From contig NZ_RAPV01000001.1 of NCBI RefSeq assembly GCF_003610295.1, positions 248,001 to 312,000 on the forward strand: a stretch of DNA of 64,000 nt. The letters are read 5' to 3'. A model generated the notes under the pieces. It searched no databases and was not told the DNA's origin. It was given only the letters and a program-made list of their open reading frames with translations. Each line of letters opens with the position of its first letter. Position 1 is the first letter of the stretch. This document shows positions 36,164 through 45,025 of this stretch, one piece after another. This DNA is from Paraburkholderia sp. BL23I1N1. Lineage in GTDB: Bacteria; Pseudomonadota; Gammaproteobacteria; Burkholderiales; Burkholderiaceae. The position numbers and the translations under genes are program-made.

Positions 36164-37104
36164 GTACGGATACGCGCGCGGGGTTGCCGCCACCTCAGGC
36201 GGCGCTGCTGCTCGACACGAAATGCACGCTCGGGGAAGGCGCGACGTGGTGCGCGGAAACCGGCCGCTTCTACTGGACCGATATCGAAGGCGCGCGCCTG
36301 TGGCGCTATGACCCGAGCGAAGGGGGCAGCACGTCCTGGCGCATGCCCGAGCGGCTCGCAACGTTCGCGCTGTGCGCCAATCCGCGCTATCTGCTGCTTG
36401 GATTGGCAACCCATCTGGCGTTTTTTGATCTGGCAACCGGCGAGACGCAGCGTATCGTCGACGTCGAACCTGGCTTGAATACGCGCGTGAACGATGGCCG
36501 CTGCGATCGTCAGGGGCGCTTCGTATTCGGTACCAAAGACGAGGGCTCGCCGCTGCAAGCTGTGGGCGGGTTTTATCGCCTGAATCACGATTTGTCGCTG
36601 GAGCGTTTGCCGTTGCCCGCGCCGGCGATCGCGAACAGCATCGCGTTCAGTCCCGACGGCGCGACAATGTACTACTGCGATTCGCCGGCGCGTGAAGTTC
36701 GTACGTGCGACTATCGCGCGGACGGCAGCATCGCCAACGACCGCGTGTTCACGACATTGACCGACGCAACTGGCGAGCCCGACGGCTCGACGATCGACCG
36801 CGACGGGGGTTTGTGGAACGCGCAATGGGGCGGCAGGCGAGTGGTGCGATATGGCCCTGACGGCGTGGAAACCGAGCGCGTCGACGTGCCGACGGCGCAG
36901 CCGAGTTGCGTCGCGTTTGGCGGTCCCCCAAGCGGACTTCCAGCGCAGGGCTTCGTGGAATTGGACACGCTGTACATCACGAGCGCGCGCATCGATCTCG
37001 ACGCGACCGCGCTCGCGAGCGATTCGCATGCGGGCGGCGTGTTTATCGCAACGCCCGGGCGACAAGGTTTGCCGGAGCCGGTGTTTCAAGGCACGCCCAC
37101 ATAG
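36160..37104 (+). CDS. SMP-30/gluconolactonase-family aldonolactonase
   Basis: This six-bladed beta-propeller lactonase has 314 residues with a GTG start that overlaps the SDR stop. Metal-site residues are visible as glutamate in CTLGEGATW, asparagine/aspartate in TRVNDGRCDRQGRFVFG and aspartate in SIAFSPDGATMYYCDS. The expected role is hydrolysis of the arabino- or galactono-lactone made by the preceding dehydrogenase. Confidence 0.9.
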   Translation: MSTDTRAGLPPPQAALLLDTKCTLGEGATWCAETGRFYWTDIEGARLWRYDPSEGGSTSWRMPERLATFALCANPRYLLLGLATHLAFFDLATGETQRIVDVEPGLNTRVNDGRCDRQGRFVFGTKDEGSPLQAVGGFYRLNHDLSLERLPLPAPAIANSIAFSPDGATMYYCDSPAREVRTCDYRADGSIANDRVFTTLTDATGEPDGSTIDRDGGLWNAQWGGRRVVRYGPDGVETERVDVPTAQPSCVAFGGPPSGLPAQGFVELDTLYITSARIDLDATALASDSHAGGVFIATPGRQGLPEPVFQGTPT

Positions 37105-37156
37105 CGCAAAATGACGCAGCCTCGGTGACGAGGCGGCAGCGGAGGGTAGTCGAGCC

Positions 37157-37318
37157 GTGATTGAGAAAGTGCATCAGGCGTTGATGTCGCAAAACCAGTG
37201 GCAGCAAATCGGCAGCATGCAGTTCGGACCCAGAGGCGACCGGTTCAAAAAAATCGCCCAACACCATCCGTCAGCAATGACGGCAATGTCCCACGCCTCT
37301 CGATGGAGCCAGATATGA
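37157..37318 (+). CDS. Possible 53-residue small protein upstream of the aldose epimerase
   Basis: A GTG-initiated frame encodes VIEKVHQALMSQNQWQQIGS and onward to SHASRWSQI. It stops at TGA 37316-37318, which overlaps the ATG of the next gene (ATGA). GGAGG at 37141-37145 is 11 bases upstream, rather far. It resembles no family I know. The overlap is the main argument for it; it could also be a remnant. Confidence 0.3.
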   Translation: MIEKVHQALMSQNQWQQIGSMQFGPRGDRFKKIAQHHPSAMTAMSHASRWSQI

Positions 37319-38367
37319 CTGTTGCGAATCCTGTTTCCGCTTCTTCGCAAAGCCGACGCGCGCGACTCAACGCGGCGGCCAATCCGGTGCTTCCGGGTCC
37401 CAGTACGTCAGCAGTTGCGGTCGGTGAAACGAGCGGTGGCGAGCTCGCGTGCGTCACGCTGGCCAACGCGCATTTGCGCCTCGATGTCGCGCCGACGCTC
37501 GGCGGCGGCGTCACCCGTTTCGATTGGCGCAACGACGGCGCGCTCACGCCGATTTTCCGGCGCTGCCGCCATGTTGCGGTCGATACCCAGCCGAACCAGT
37601 TGGCCTGTTATCCGCTGCTGCCGTATTCGAACCGGATCGGCGGCGGTCATTTCAACGTGGCGGGGCGCCGTGTCGAGGTGCCGCAGAATCGCGCCGACGA
37701 ACCCCTGCCGATTCATGGCGACGGTTGGCTATCCGCCTGGCAGGTCGCGGAGTCGGACCGTGAAAATGTCCGGCTGACGCTCGATCGCCGTGACGGCAAA
37801 CCGTACGCCTTCCACGCGGCGCAAACCTATGCGCTGGACGGCCCCACGCTCGTCATCACGCTTGAAATCGAGAATGCCGGCCGTGAGGCGCTGCCTTTCG
37901 GCTTGGGCGTGCATCCCTTTTTCGTTCGCGATGCGGATACCAAACTATCGGCGGCGGCGGGTGGTCTGTGGCTCTCCGGCGACGACTGGCTGCCGGTGCG
38001 TCACGTGTCGGCGCCGCCCGCGTGGCAATTCGGTGTGGCGTATCCGTTGCCGGACACCATCGTCAATCACGCGTTCACGGGCTGGAGCGGGCAGGCGGCG
38101 GTGGTATGGCCGAAGCGTCGCCTGTCGCTGAATATTGCCGCCGACACCGACTACTACGTGCTGTACACGCCACCGGGCGAAGACTTCTTCTGCTTCGAGC
38201 CGGTCGATCATCCGATCAACGCAATGAATCTGGCCGGCGGCGCATGCGAGAACGGCATGACGATGCTGGGACGCGGCGAACGACTCACTCGCACGTTCCG
38301 CTTCAGCGTCGAGCGCACCGGTTTGCGCTCGATGCCGGGTGCGCGTGGGACGCGGCGGCGGCAGTAA
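37315..38367 (+). CDS. Aldose 1-epimerase family protein
   Basis: The protein (350 residues) has the galactose-mutarotase-like beta-sandwich fold. Conserved pieces are YPLLPYSNRIGGGHF, LPIHGDGWLSAW with the first histidine, GLGVHPFFVR with the second histidine, and a late glutamate in FCFEPVDHPINA acting as base. It would interconvert the anomers of the sugar taken up by the cluster. I chose the ATG at 37315, 6 bases after GGAG; a longer in-frame reading begins at 37198. Confidence 0.88.
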   Translation: MTVANPVSASSQSRRARLNAAANPVLPGPSTSAVAVGETSGGELACVTLANAHLRLDVAPTLGGGVTRFDWRNDGALTPIFRRCRHVAVDTQPNQLACYPLLPYSNRIGGGHFNVAGRRVEVPQNRADEPLPIHGDGWLSAWQVAESDRENVRLTLDRRDGKPYAFHAAQTYALDGPTLVITLEIENAGREALPFGLGVHPFFVRDADTKLSAAAGGLWLSGDDWLPVRHVSAPPAWQFGVAYPLPDTIVNHAFTGWSGQAAVVWPKRRLSLNIAADTDYYVLYTPPGEDFFCFEPVDHPINAMNLAGGACENGMTMLGRGERLTRTFRFSVERTGLRSMPGARGTRRRQ

Positions 38368-38458
38368 CAGGGGAGTCGGGCGGAGCGGCACGACGTGCCC
38401 GCCAAGCTCAGACCCGAGCCGGTATGACGCGTGGCCGCGCTCTGCTGCACGGGACGGG

Positions 38459-38464
38459 TAAAAT
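38459..38464 (+). promoter_or_regulatory. Likely -10 element of pyrF
   Basis: TAAAAT at 38459-38464 lies 40 bases before the pyrF ATG in a GC-rich background. No convincing -35 is seen. Confidence 0.35.
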
Positions 38465-38503
38465 ACGCGCCTCTTCCGTTATCGGCTCGCCGCGAGACTC
38501 ACC

Positions 38504-39319
38504 ATGTCCAATTTCATCCAGACACTCAACGACGCCTGGCAGCGCACGAACTCGCTGCTGTGCGTCGGCCTCGATCCCGAGCCCAGCAAATTCCCGGACG
38601 CGCTCGCGGGCCGTCCCGAAGCGATTTTCGACTTCTGCCGCACCATCGTCGATGCGACCGCACCGTATGCGTCGTCGTTCAAGCCGCAGATTGCGTACTT
38701 CGCCGCTCATCGCGCGGAAGACCAACTCGAGCAACTGATCGCGCACATTCATGCGAATCATCCGGGTTTGCCGGTGATTCTGGACGCAAAGCGTGGCGAT
38801 ATCGGCAGCACCGCCGAGCAATATGCGCGCGAGGCGTTCGAGCGCTATCAGGCGGATGCGGTGACGGTGAATCCCTACATGGGCTTCGACTCGATCGAAC
38901 CGTATCTGGAGCACACGGGCAAGGGCGTGATCGTGTTGTGCCGGACCTCGAACTCGGGCGGCTCGGACCTGCAGTTTCTGGAGACGGGTGGGCGTCCGCT
39001 GTATCAGGTCGTCGCGCAACTGGTGGCGGACAAGTGGAACGCGAGCGGCCAACTGGGTCTCGTGGTCGGTGCGACTTTCCCGAAAGAGATTGAAATGGTG
39101 CGTGGAATCGTCGGCGATATGCCGCTGCTGATTCCGGGCATCGGCGCGCAAGGCGGCGATGTTCAGGCGACGGTCAATGCCGGCCGCACGGCGAACGGCA
39201 CGGGCATGCTGATCAACTCGTCGCGGGCGATTAGTTACGCCAGCAAGGACGACGATTTTGCTGAGGCCGCCGCGAAAGCCGCGATGGAGACCCGTGACCG
39301 GATCAATGCGTTCCGGTGA
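38504..39319 (+). CDS. pyrF: Orotidine 5'-phosphate decarboxylase (type 2)
   Basis: The enzyme (271 residues) makes UMP from OMP, the last step of pyrimidine synthesis. The catalytic Asp-x-Lys-x-x-Asp cluster is D94-K96-D99 in [10 protein letters not shown]. The long type 2 form ([32 protein letters not shown]) is typical of Burkholderiaceae and actinobacteria. The phosphate-binding C-terminal loop region [14 protein letters not shown] is present. It is followed by a minus-strand cupin gene. Confidence 0.95.
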   Translation: MSNFIQTLNDAWQRTNSLLCVGLDPEPSKFPDALAGRPEAIFDFCRTIVDATAPYASSFKPQIAYFAAHRAEDQLEQLIAHIHANHPGLPVILDAKRGDIGSTAEQYAREAFERYQADAVTVNPYMGFDSIEPYLEHTGKGVIVLCRTSNSGGSDLQFLETGGRPLYQVVAQLVADKWNASGQLGLVVGATFPKEIEMVRGIVGDMPLLIPGIGAQGGDVQATVNAGRTANGTGMLINSSRAISYASKDDDFAEAAAKAAMETRDRINAFR

Positions 39320-39349
39320 CGGAGGACGGCCGTCGTGAGCGACGACCGG

Positions 39350-39874
39350 TTAAGCAGCGCCTGGCCCCAGCCGCTCAATCAACGACGCATGCTGCGGATG
39401 TTGCGCCTTCAGCGCGTGCACATCCGCCAGTTCGAACTCACTGAATTCAAACCCCGGCGCCACCGTGCAGCCTAATAGCGCGAGCGTCGCCGGGTCGGCA
39501 CACTCTGCGGCAAACCACAGACCCGCGGGCACCACCGCCTGAAACACGGCATCCGGATGCGTCAGCGCATTGCCCAACTTGTGCGCAGTCAGCGAGCCCG
39601 CTTCGTCGAGTACGTGGACGTTCAGCGGCTCGCCGGCATAGAAGTGCCAGACTTCGTCGGACTTGATCCGATGCCACGCCGAATGCGCGCCGTCGCAGAG
39701 CAGGTAGTAAATCGCGGTGGACGCTGAGCGCGTCTGCGTTGAACCGTCGTCGCGACGGACGGCTTCTGCGGACCGATACGTCTCGCTAAAAAATCCACCT
39801 TCCGGATGCGGCTTCAGATCGAAGCGTCGGATCAACTCGTCTTTGGCGGCAGGGGAAGTAGACGTGTCTGACAT
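39350..39874 (-). CDS. Cupin-5 (DUF985) domain protein
   Basis: This single-domain beta-barrel protein has 174 residues. DUF985 features include LKPHPEGGFFSETYRS near the N-terminus, STAIYYLL and SAWHRIKSDEVWHFYAGEPL, with histidines that could bind a metal, and the end VAPGFEFSEFELA. No enzymatic role is established for most members. It is convergent with pyrF (30-base gap). Confidence 0.87.
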   Translation of the reverse strand: MSDTSTSPAAKDELIRRFDLKPHPEGGFFSETYRSAEAVRRDDGSTQTRSASTAIYYLLCDGAHSAWHRIKSDEVWHFYAGEPLNVHVLDEAGSLTAHKLGNALTHPDAVFQAVVPAGLWFAAECADPATLALLGCTVAPGFEFSEFELADVHALKAQHPQHASLIERLGPGAA

Positions 39875-39906
39875 CGTAGGCGGCGCCTCAGGTTTTGAAC
39901 CGGGGG

Positions 39907-40407
39907 TTAATGTTCGCGCTCGTCGAGCAGGGCCAGCACGCCGCGCAATGCGTGCGCGGCGGCTTGCACGCGGATTTTCTCGCGGTCACCCTTGAAAATC
40001 TTGGTTTCCACCGACGTATGCAGCCGATTGCTCCAGGCAAACGACACCATGCCGACCGGCTTGGTTTCAGTGCCGCCGCCCGGGCCGGCAACGCCGGTAA
40101 TCGCGACGGACACCTGCGCGCGACTGTTGCGCAGCGCGCCCTCGGCCATCGCGTGCGCGACCTGCTCGCTGACCGCGCCGTGCTTTTCGATCAGGTCGGC
40201 CGGTACGCCAATCATTTCCGACTTCGCCTGATTCGAATAGGTGACGAAGCCGCGCTCGAACCAGCCGCTGCTGCCGGAAATATCGGTGATCGCGGTCGCT
40301 ACCATGCCGCCCGTGCAGGATTCCGCGGTGACGAGCATCAGGCGCTCGTCGCGCAGGCGGTTGCTCACGCGAATCGCGAGCTGGTGAACCACGGAATCGG
40401 TAGGCAT
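39907..40407 (-). CDS. pncC: CinA-family nicotinamide-nucleotide amidohydrolase
   Basis: The protein has 166 residues and is a stand-alone CinA C-terminal domain. It deamidates nicotinamide mononucleotide to nicotinate mononucleotide in NAD recycling. Family motifs are LVTAESCTGGMVATAITDISGSS with catalytic serine and threonine, GAVSEQVAHAMAEGA, and AITGVAGPGGGTETKPVG. The ATG at 40407 is chosen because the domain starts there; an in-frame ATG at 40482 runs back toward the pgpA end. It lies 85 bases downstream of pgpA. Confidence 0.92.
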   Translation of the reverse strand: MPTDSVVHQLAIRVSNRLRDERLMLVTAESCTGGMVATAITDISGSSGWFERGFVTYSNQAKSEMIGVPADLIEKHGAVSEQVAHAMAEGALRNSRAQVSVAITGVAGPGGGTETKPVGMVSFAWSNRLHTSVETKIFKGDREKIRVQAAAHALRGVLALLDEREH

Positions 40408-40492
40408 GGCGTCAATCCGGAAAACGAGAAACTGCGGAAGGCGGCCGGCCGGCGCGCTGCGGCTGGCCGACACACCGGCCAACGGCCGACGG

Positions 40493-41065
40493 TTAAACCG
40501 ACATACGCCAGAGCGCGATCACGAGCAGCGTGAAAAACGCGGCGACCAGATCATCGAACATGATGCCAAAGCCACCTTTCAGTCGGCGGTCGAAATAGCC
40601 GATCGGCGGCGGTTTCACCATATCGAAGAAGCGGAACACGACGAACGCCCAGATCTGCCCGGTCAGCGTGACCGGCGTGATCATCAGCAGCACCAGCCAG
40701 AACGCGATGATTTCGTCCCAGACCACCGGCGACGGATCGTCGGTGCCCAGTTTCTTCGCCGTGAAGCCGCAAATCGCAATGCCGGCGAAAAAGCCGACGA
40801 CGATCAGCACACCCCACTCGACCACGGTCAGGTAACGGCTCAAGACGGCGAACGATGCCCACGCGAACAGCGTGCCGATCGTGCCCGGCGCAATCGGCGA
40901 CAAGCCGCTGCCAAAACCCAGCGACAGAATGTGCAGCGGATGCGACAGCATGAAGCGCGCGGTGGCGCGGCGCGGCTGAGGGCGCGGCGCGCGCGGGCCG
41001 GACGCGTTGGGCTGCGAATTGCCGATGAGATCGTCGGCGGGGACCAGCGGGGGATCAGTCTGCAT
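40493..41065 (-). CDS. pgpA: Phosphatidylglycerophosphatase A
   Basis: This membrane protein (190 residues) dephosphorylates phosphatidylglycerol phosphate. After a 45-residue polar N-terminus come the conserved GFGSGLSPIAPGTIGTL, DDPSPVVWDEIIAFW, with acidic and tryptophan residues of the active site, and FRFFDMVKPPPIGYFDRRL, followed by GFGIMFDDLVAA. It overlaps thiL by 11 bases, the usual thiL-pgpA unit. Confidence 0.94.
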   Translation of the reverse strand: MQTDPPLVPADDLIGNSQPNASGPRAPRPQPRRATARFMLSHPLHILSLGFGSGLSPIAPGTIGTLFAWASFAVLSRYLTVVEWGVLIVVGFFAGIAICGFTAKKLGTDDPSPVVWDEIIAFWLVLLMITPVTLTGQIWAFVVFRFFDMVKPPPIGYFDRRLKGGFGIMFDDLVAAFFTLLVIALWRMSV

Positions 41066-42053
41066 GGAAGTGGTCGAAGCCTTGCAACGTCAGAGTGAGC
41101 GGCGCGCCGGCGGCATCGCGCCAGCCGATCGCCGGGCGGTCGGCCGCCGATTGAAGAGCGCTTATTGTACCGATGCGGGTGACCGGAATCGCGACCTCGC
41201 GACCGGCCGCTTCGACCTTGGCGCGCGCGGCAACCGGTGCGGTGAAACACAGCTCGTAATCGTCGCCACCGGCTAGCGTGCAACGCCGCTGGATCTCGGG
41301 TGAGAGGCGGCGCAGCGCGGCTGAACGCGGCACGGCGTCGACGTCGACCATAGCGCCCACGTTCGAGCGTTCCAGGATATGCAACAGGTCGCCGGCGAGC
41401 CCGTCCGATAGATCGAGCGCCGCATGGGCGATGCCCCGCAACGCGAGGCCGAGGAAGACACGCGGCTCGGGGCGCTCAAGGGCGCGACGAAACGTCGCAG
41501 CGTCGTCGGCATCGGCGGACCACTCGCCGCGCTGCACGCCCAGCCCCGCGCGGGCGTCGCCGAGCGTACCGGAAATCCAGATGTCGTCGCCCGGCTGCGC
41601 GGCGTCGCGGCGCAGTGCATCTTGCGGACGCACGCTGCCGAACACGGTAATGCACAGATTCAACGGGCCGCCGGTCGTGTCGCCGCCAATCAGATCGCAG
41701 CCGTAGCGCTCGGCCAGCGCGAAGAGGCCCTCGCTGAAGGCGGCGAGCCAGGCTTCGTCGGCCTTCGGCAAGGAGAACGCAAGGGTGAACGCCTGCGGGC
41801 TGGCGCCCATCGCGGCCAGGTCCGACAGGTTCACCGCGAGCGCCTTGTGACCGAGCGCCTCGGGATCGATATCGGGAAAGAAGTGACGGCCTTCTACCAG
41901 CATGTCCGTCGATATCGCCAGCATTTCCCCGGGGCGCGGCGCGAGCAGGGCGCAGTCGTCGCCGATTCCGAGCGTGCCGTCATCGGCACGGGACGCCGCA
42001 GCGGCGGCGCGGCGGGCGAAGAAGCGATCGATCAGCGAAAACTCGGAGAGCAT
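41055..42053 (-). CDS. thiL: Thiamine-monophosphate kinase
   Basis: This PurM-like enzyme (332 residues) converts thiamine monophosphate to the active diphosphate. Characteristic segments are GIGDDCALL near residue 30, ISTDMLVEGRHFF, AVNLSDLAAMGA, LIGGDTTGGPL and the C-terminal ALDLSDGLAGDL and LAGGDDYELCF, where metal-binding aspartates lie. It is the first gene of thiL-pgpA-pncC and divergent from maeB. Confidence 0.95.
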   Translation of the reverse strand: MLSEFSLIDRFFARRAAAAASRADDGTLGIGDDCALLAPRPGEMLAISTDMLVEGRHFFPDIDPEALGHKALAVNLSDLAAMGASPQAFTLAFSLPKADEAWLAAFSEGLFALAERYGCDLIGGDTTGGPLNLCITVFGSVRPQDALRRDAAQPGDDIWISGTLGDARAGLGVQRGEWSADADDAATFRRALERPEPRVFLGLALRGIAHAALDLSDGLAGDLLHILERSNVGAMVDVDAVPRSAALRRLSPEIQRRCTLAGGDDYELCFTAPVAARAKVEAAGREVAIPVTRIGTISALQSAADRPAIGWRDAAGAPLTLTLQGFDHFHAD

Positions 42054-42305
42054 GGTGGCAATGGGTGAACGGATAAGTGCAACGAAAAACCGCTAACGGC
42101 GCGCATTGTATGGAAATGCTCACGGGTCAACACCCTATCTGCATTCAATTCCGACTCGACGCGTGGTTGGCCTGAAACGCGCTACGTCTGACTTTCGCAT
42201 TGTTTCAGTCGCGGCAGTTGTACCCGTATTGAAGGAATTGAGCCGGCAATTGGGGCTACAATGCCGTCGAACATCTATTCTAATCCGCACTTCGAAGCCC
42301 GCCTT
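42054..42305. promoter_or_regulatory. 252-base divergent promoter region of thiL and maeB
   Basis: A -10-like TACAAT (42256-42261, in GGGGCTACAATGCC) lies about 45 bases before the preferred maeB start. No dyad or repeat of note is seen. Confidence 0.4.
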
Positions 42306-44600
42306 ATGTCGACTCCCGTCAATAGCAAACTCCGCGAAGCCGCCCTCGATTATCACGAGTTCCCGACCCCTGGGAAGATCGCGATCGCCCCGACCAAGCA
42401 GATGATCAACCAGCGCGATCTCGCGCTGGCGTACTCGCCGGGCGTCGCGTTCGCGTGTGAGGAAATCGTCGAGAACCCGCTGAACGCCGCCCGTTTCACC
42501 GCGCGCAGCAACCTGGTCGGCGTCGTCACGAACGGCACCGCGGTGCTGGGTCTCGGCAACATCGGGCCGCTCGCCTCGAAGCCGGTCATGGAAGGCAAGG
42601 CCGTCCTGTTCAAGAAGTTCGCCGGCATCGACGTGTTCGACATCGAGCTGAACGAGTCCGATCCGCACAAGCTGGTCGAGGTGATCGCCGCGCTGGAGCC
42701 GACCTTCGGCGGTATCAACCTCGAAGACATCAAGGCGCCGGACTGCTTCATCGTCGAACGCGAATGCCGCAAGCGCATGAAGATTCCGGTTTTCCACGAC
42801 GACCAGCATGGCACGGCCATCGTCGTCGCGGCAGCCATCACCAATGGTTTGAAGGTGGTCGGCAAGGACATCAAGCAGGTCAAGCTGGTGGCGTCGGGCG
42901 CGGGCGCGGCGGCGCTGGCGTGTCTGGATCTGCTGGTCGACATCGGCCTGCCGCTCGAGAACATCACCGTCACCGATCTGGCCGGCGTGGTGTACAAGGG
43001 CCGCGTCGAACTGATGGACCCGGACAAGGAACGCTTTGCGCGTGAAACCGACGCTCGCTCGCTCGCTGAGGCGATCGGCGGCGCGGACATTTTCCTCGGT
43101 CTCTCGGCCGGCGGCGTGCTGAAGCAGGACATGGTCAAGCAGATGGCGGACAAGCCGCTGATCCTGGCGCTGGCCAACCCGACCCCGGAAATCCTGCCGG
43201 AACTGGCGCTCGAAGTGCGTCCGGACGCGGTGCTCTGCACGGGCCGCACGGACTACCCGAACCAGGTGAACAACGTACTGGTGTTCCCGTTCCTGTTCCG
43301 CGGCGCGCTGGATGCGGGCGCGACGACCGTCACGCGTGAAATGGAAATCGCCGCGGTCAACGCGATTGCCGAACTGGCACGCCAGGAGCAGAGCGATATC
43401 GTCGCGACGGCTTATGGTATCCAGGATCTCTCGTTTGGTCCGGCATACCTGATTCCGAAGCCGTTCGACCCGCGCCTGATCGTCAAGGTCGCGCCGGCCG
43501 TGGCGAAGGCCGCGATGGATTCGGGCGTTGCCGAGCGTCCGATCGAAGACATGGAAGCGTACGAACAGCATCTGCAGCAGTTCGTGTACCACAGCGGCAC
43601 GACCATGAAGCCGATTTTCCAGCTGGCGCGTGGCGTCGAGCCGGAGAAGAAGCGCATTGTGTTCGCGGAAGGCGAAGAAGAGCGCGTGCTGCGCGCCATG
43701 CAGATCATCGTCGACGAAAAGCTCGCAAAGCCGATCCTGATCGGCCGTCCGGCGGTGATCGAACAGCGCATTGCGCGTTACGGTCTGCGTCTGGTCGCGG
43801 GTCAGGACTACACGGTCGTGAACACCGACCACGACGAGCGTTACCGCGATTTCTGGCAGCAATATCACAAGATGATGTCCCGCAAAGGCATCACCGAGCA
43901 GATGGCGAAGCTCGAAATGCGCCGCCGCACCACGCTGATCGGCGCAATGCTGGTAGAGAAGGGCGAGGCGGACGGCATGATCTGTGGCACGGTGTCCACC
44001 ACGCATCGTCACCTGCACTTCATCGATCAGGTGATCGGCAAGAAGCAAGGCGCGAAGGTCTATGCGGCGATGAACGCGCTGGTGCTGCCGAACCGCCAGA
44101 TTTTCCTGGTCGACACGCACGTGAACGTTGACCCGACGCCTGAGCAGCTTGCCGAGATCACGATCATGGCCGCCGAGGAAGTGCGCCGCTTCGGTATCGA
44201 ACCGAAGGTCGCCCTGCTGTCGCATTCGAACTTCGGCTCCAGCAATGCGCCGAGCGCACAGAAAATGCGCGACACGCTGGCGATCCTGCGCGAACGCGCG
44301 CCGGAGCTGCAAGTAGACGGCGAAATGCACGGCGACCTCGCACTCGACGCGAATCTGCGCCGCGAAGTGCTGCCTGACTCGACGCTCGAAGGCGACGCGA
44401 ACCTGCTGGTGCTGCCGAATATCGACGCGGCCAACATCTCGTATAACCTGCTGAAGACCGCCGCGGGCAACAACATTGCGATTGGTCCGATGCTGCTCGG
44501 CGCGGCCAAGCCGGTGCACGTACTGACCGCTTCGGCGACGGTTCGCCGCATCGTCAACATGACGGCGCTGCTGGTTGCCGATGTGATCGCAGCCCGCTGA
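42306..44600 (+). CDS. maeB: NADP-dependent malic enzyme with phosphotransacetylase-like domain
   Basis: The protein (764 residues) decarboxylates malate to pyruvate with NADPH formation. The N-terminal malic-enzyme domain (about 1-420) shows LALAYSPGVAFACEEI, FHDDQHGTAIVV and the NAD(P) loop VASGAGAAALACLDLL. The C-terminal third (about 435-760, PIFQLARGVEPEKKRIVFAE and onward) is a phosphate acetyltransferase-like domain that regulates by acetyl-CoA in related enzymes. I chose the ATG at 42306 (MSTPVNSKLREAALDYHEFP); an in-frame ATG at 42261 adds 15 residues overlapping the -10-like element. Confidence 0.95.
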   Translation: MSTPVNSKLREAALDYHEFPTPGKIAIAPTKQMINQRDLALAYSPGVAFACEEIVENPLNAARFTARSNLVGVVTNGTAVLGLGNIGPLASKPVMEGKAVLFKKFAGIDVFDIELNESDPHKLVEVIAALEPTFGGINLEDIKAPDCFIVERECRKRMKIPVFHDDQHGTAIVVAAAITNGLKVVGKDIKQVKLVASGAGAAALACLDLLVDIGLPLENITVTDLAGVVYKGRVELMDPDKERFARETDARSLAEAIGGADIFLGLSAGGVLKQDMVKQMADKPLILALANPTPEILPELALEVRPDAVLCTGRTDYPNQVNNVLVFPFLFRGALDAGATTVTREMEIAAVNAIAELARQEQSDIVATAYGIQDLSFGPAYLIPKPFDPRLIVKVAPAVAKAAMDSGVAERPIEDMEAYEQHLQQFVYHSGTTMKPIFQLARGVEPEKKRIVFAEGEEERVLRAMQIIVDEKLAKPILIGRPAVIEQRIARYGLRLVAGQDYTVVNTDHDERYRDFWQQYHKMMSRKGITEQMAKLEMRRRTTLIGAMLVEKGEADGMICGTVSTTHRHLHFIDQVIGKKQGAKVYAAMNALVLPNRQIFLVDTHVNVDPTPEQLAEITIMAAEEVRRFGIEPKVALLSHSNFGSSNAPSAQKMRDTLAILRERAPELQVDGEMHGDLALDANLRREVLPDSTLEGDANLLVLPNIDAANISYNLLKTAAGNNIAIGPMLLGAAKPVHVLTASATVRRIVNMTALLVADVIAAR

Positions 44601-44655
44601 TCCTTGATCCGGGACTGAAGCGTGGCGTTGCCTGACTGAGTTGGGGGCGCCACGC

Positions 44656-44686
44656 AAAAAAAAAGCGTGCCCGCAATGGGCACGCC
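44656..44686 (-). terminator. Strong intrinsic terminator, minus strand
   Basis: GCGTGCCC/GGGCACGC (44666-44673 and 44679-44686) with a 5-base loop is followed on the minus strand by T10 (44665-44656). On the plus strand there is no T tract after the stem, so it does not serve maeB well. Confidence 0.85.
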
Positions 44687-44842
44687 TGCGGGTGAACAGG
44701 GGATAGCCACCCTAAAAAAAGCTGAATGAGATCATCCCGCCTCCGAGAGACTGCAGGAATCGCAAGGCTTTCAGTGCAGAGGATGGGCTGCACGACGGGC
44801 GCCCTACGGGTATCGGCCTGTCATCATTTGCCTCATTAGGTT
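44656..44842 (-). ncRNA. Candidate small RNA on the minus strand
   Basis: A strong intrinsic terminator (44656-44686) faces away from maeB, yet no protein gene lies upstream of it on the minus strand. A -35-like TTGACA (44876-44871) with a weak -10 TAAGCT (44854-44849, 16-base spacer) would start a transcript near 44842, about 185 bases long. Internal pairing is possible: GTGCAG/CTGCAC around an 8-base loop, and AATGAG near the 5' end with CTCATT. The size and end-to-end pairing recall 6S RNA, but I could not match its conserved parts. Identity open. Confidence 0.45.
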
Positions 44843-45025
44843 AATTTTAGCTTACACAAGCTAAATATTCTGTCAAAAGTCGTCAAAGCCCGTTCTGTGG
44901 CTCTTTCCCGCGCGATTGGAGGCTGTTGCCCGTCCGGTGAACGTTGATTCTGTGGGGTTTTAGCGATACCCTTACGACTTTCATGGTCGTCAAACTCGTG
45001 ATCTAACAGCGGGGAACCTTGATTC
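44687..45025. promoter_or_regulatory. AT-rich control region between maeB and the RNase gene
   Basis: A perfect 20-bp dyad (TTTAGCTT-ACAC-AAGCTAAA, 44846-44865) sits within an AT-rich block. It overlaps the putative minus-strand promoter and lies about 160 bases before the RNase ATG. This looks like an operator for a divergent pair. The RNase gene has GGGGA (45012-45016) about 9 bases before its ATG. Confidence 0.45.

Noticed and set aside
42135..44657. Long minus-strand open frame (840 codons)
   Set aside because: Antisense shadow of maeB; no family motifs.
44554..44793. Minus-strand frame of 79 codons covering the terminator region
   Set aside because: Crosses the terminator stem and the maeB end; more consistent with non-coding RNA sequence.
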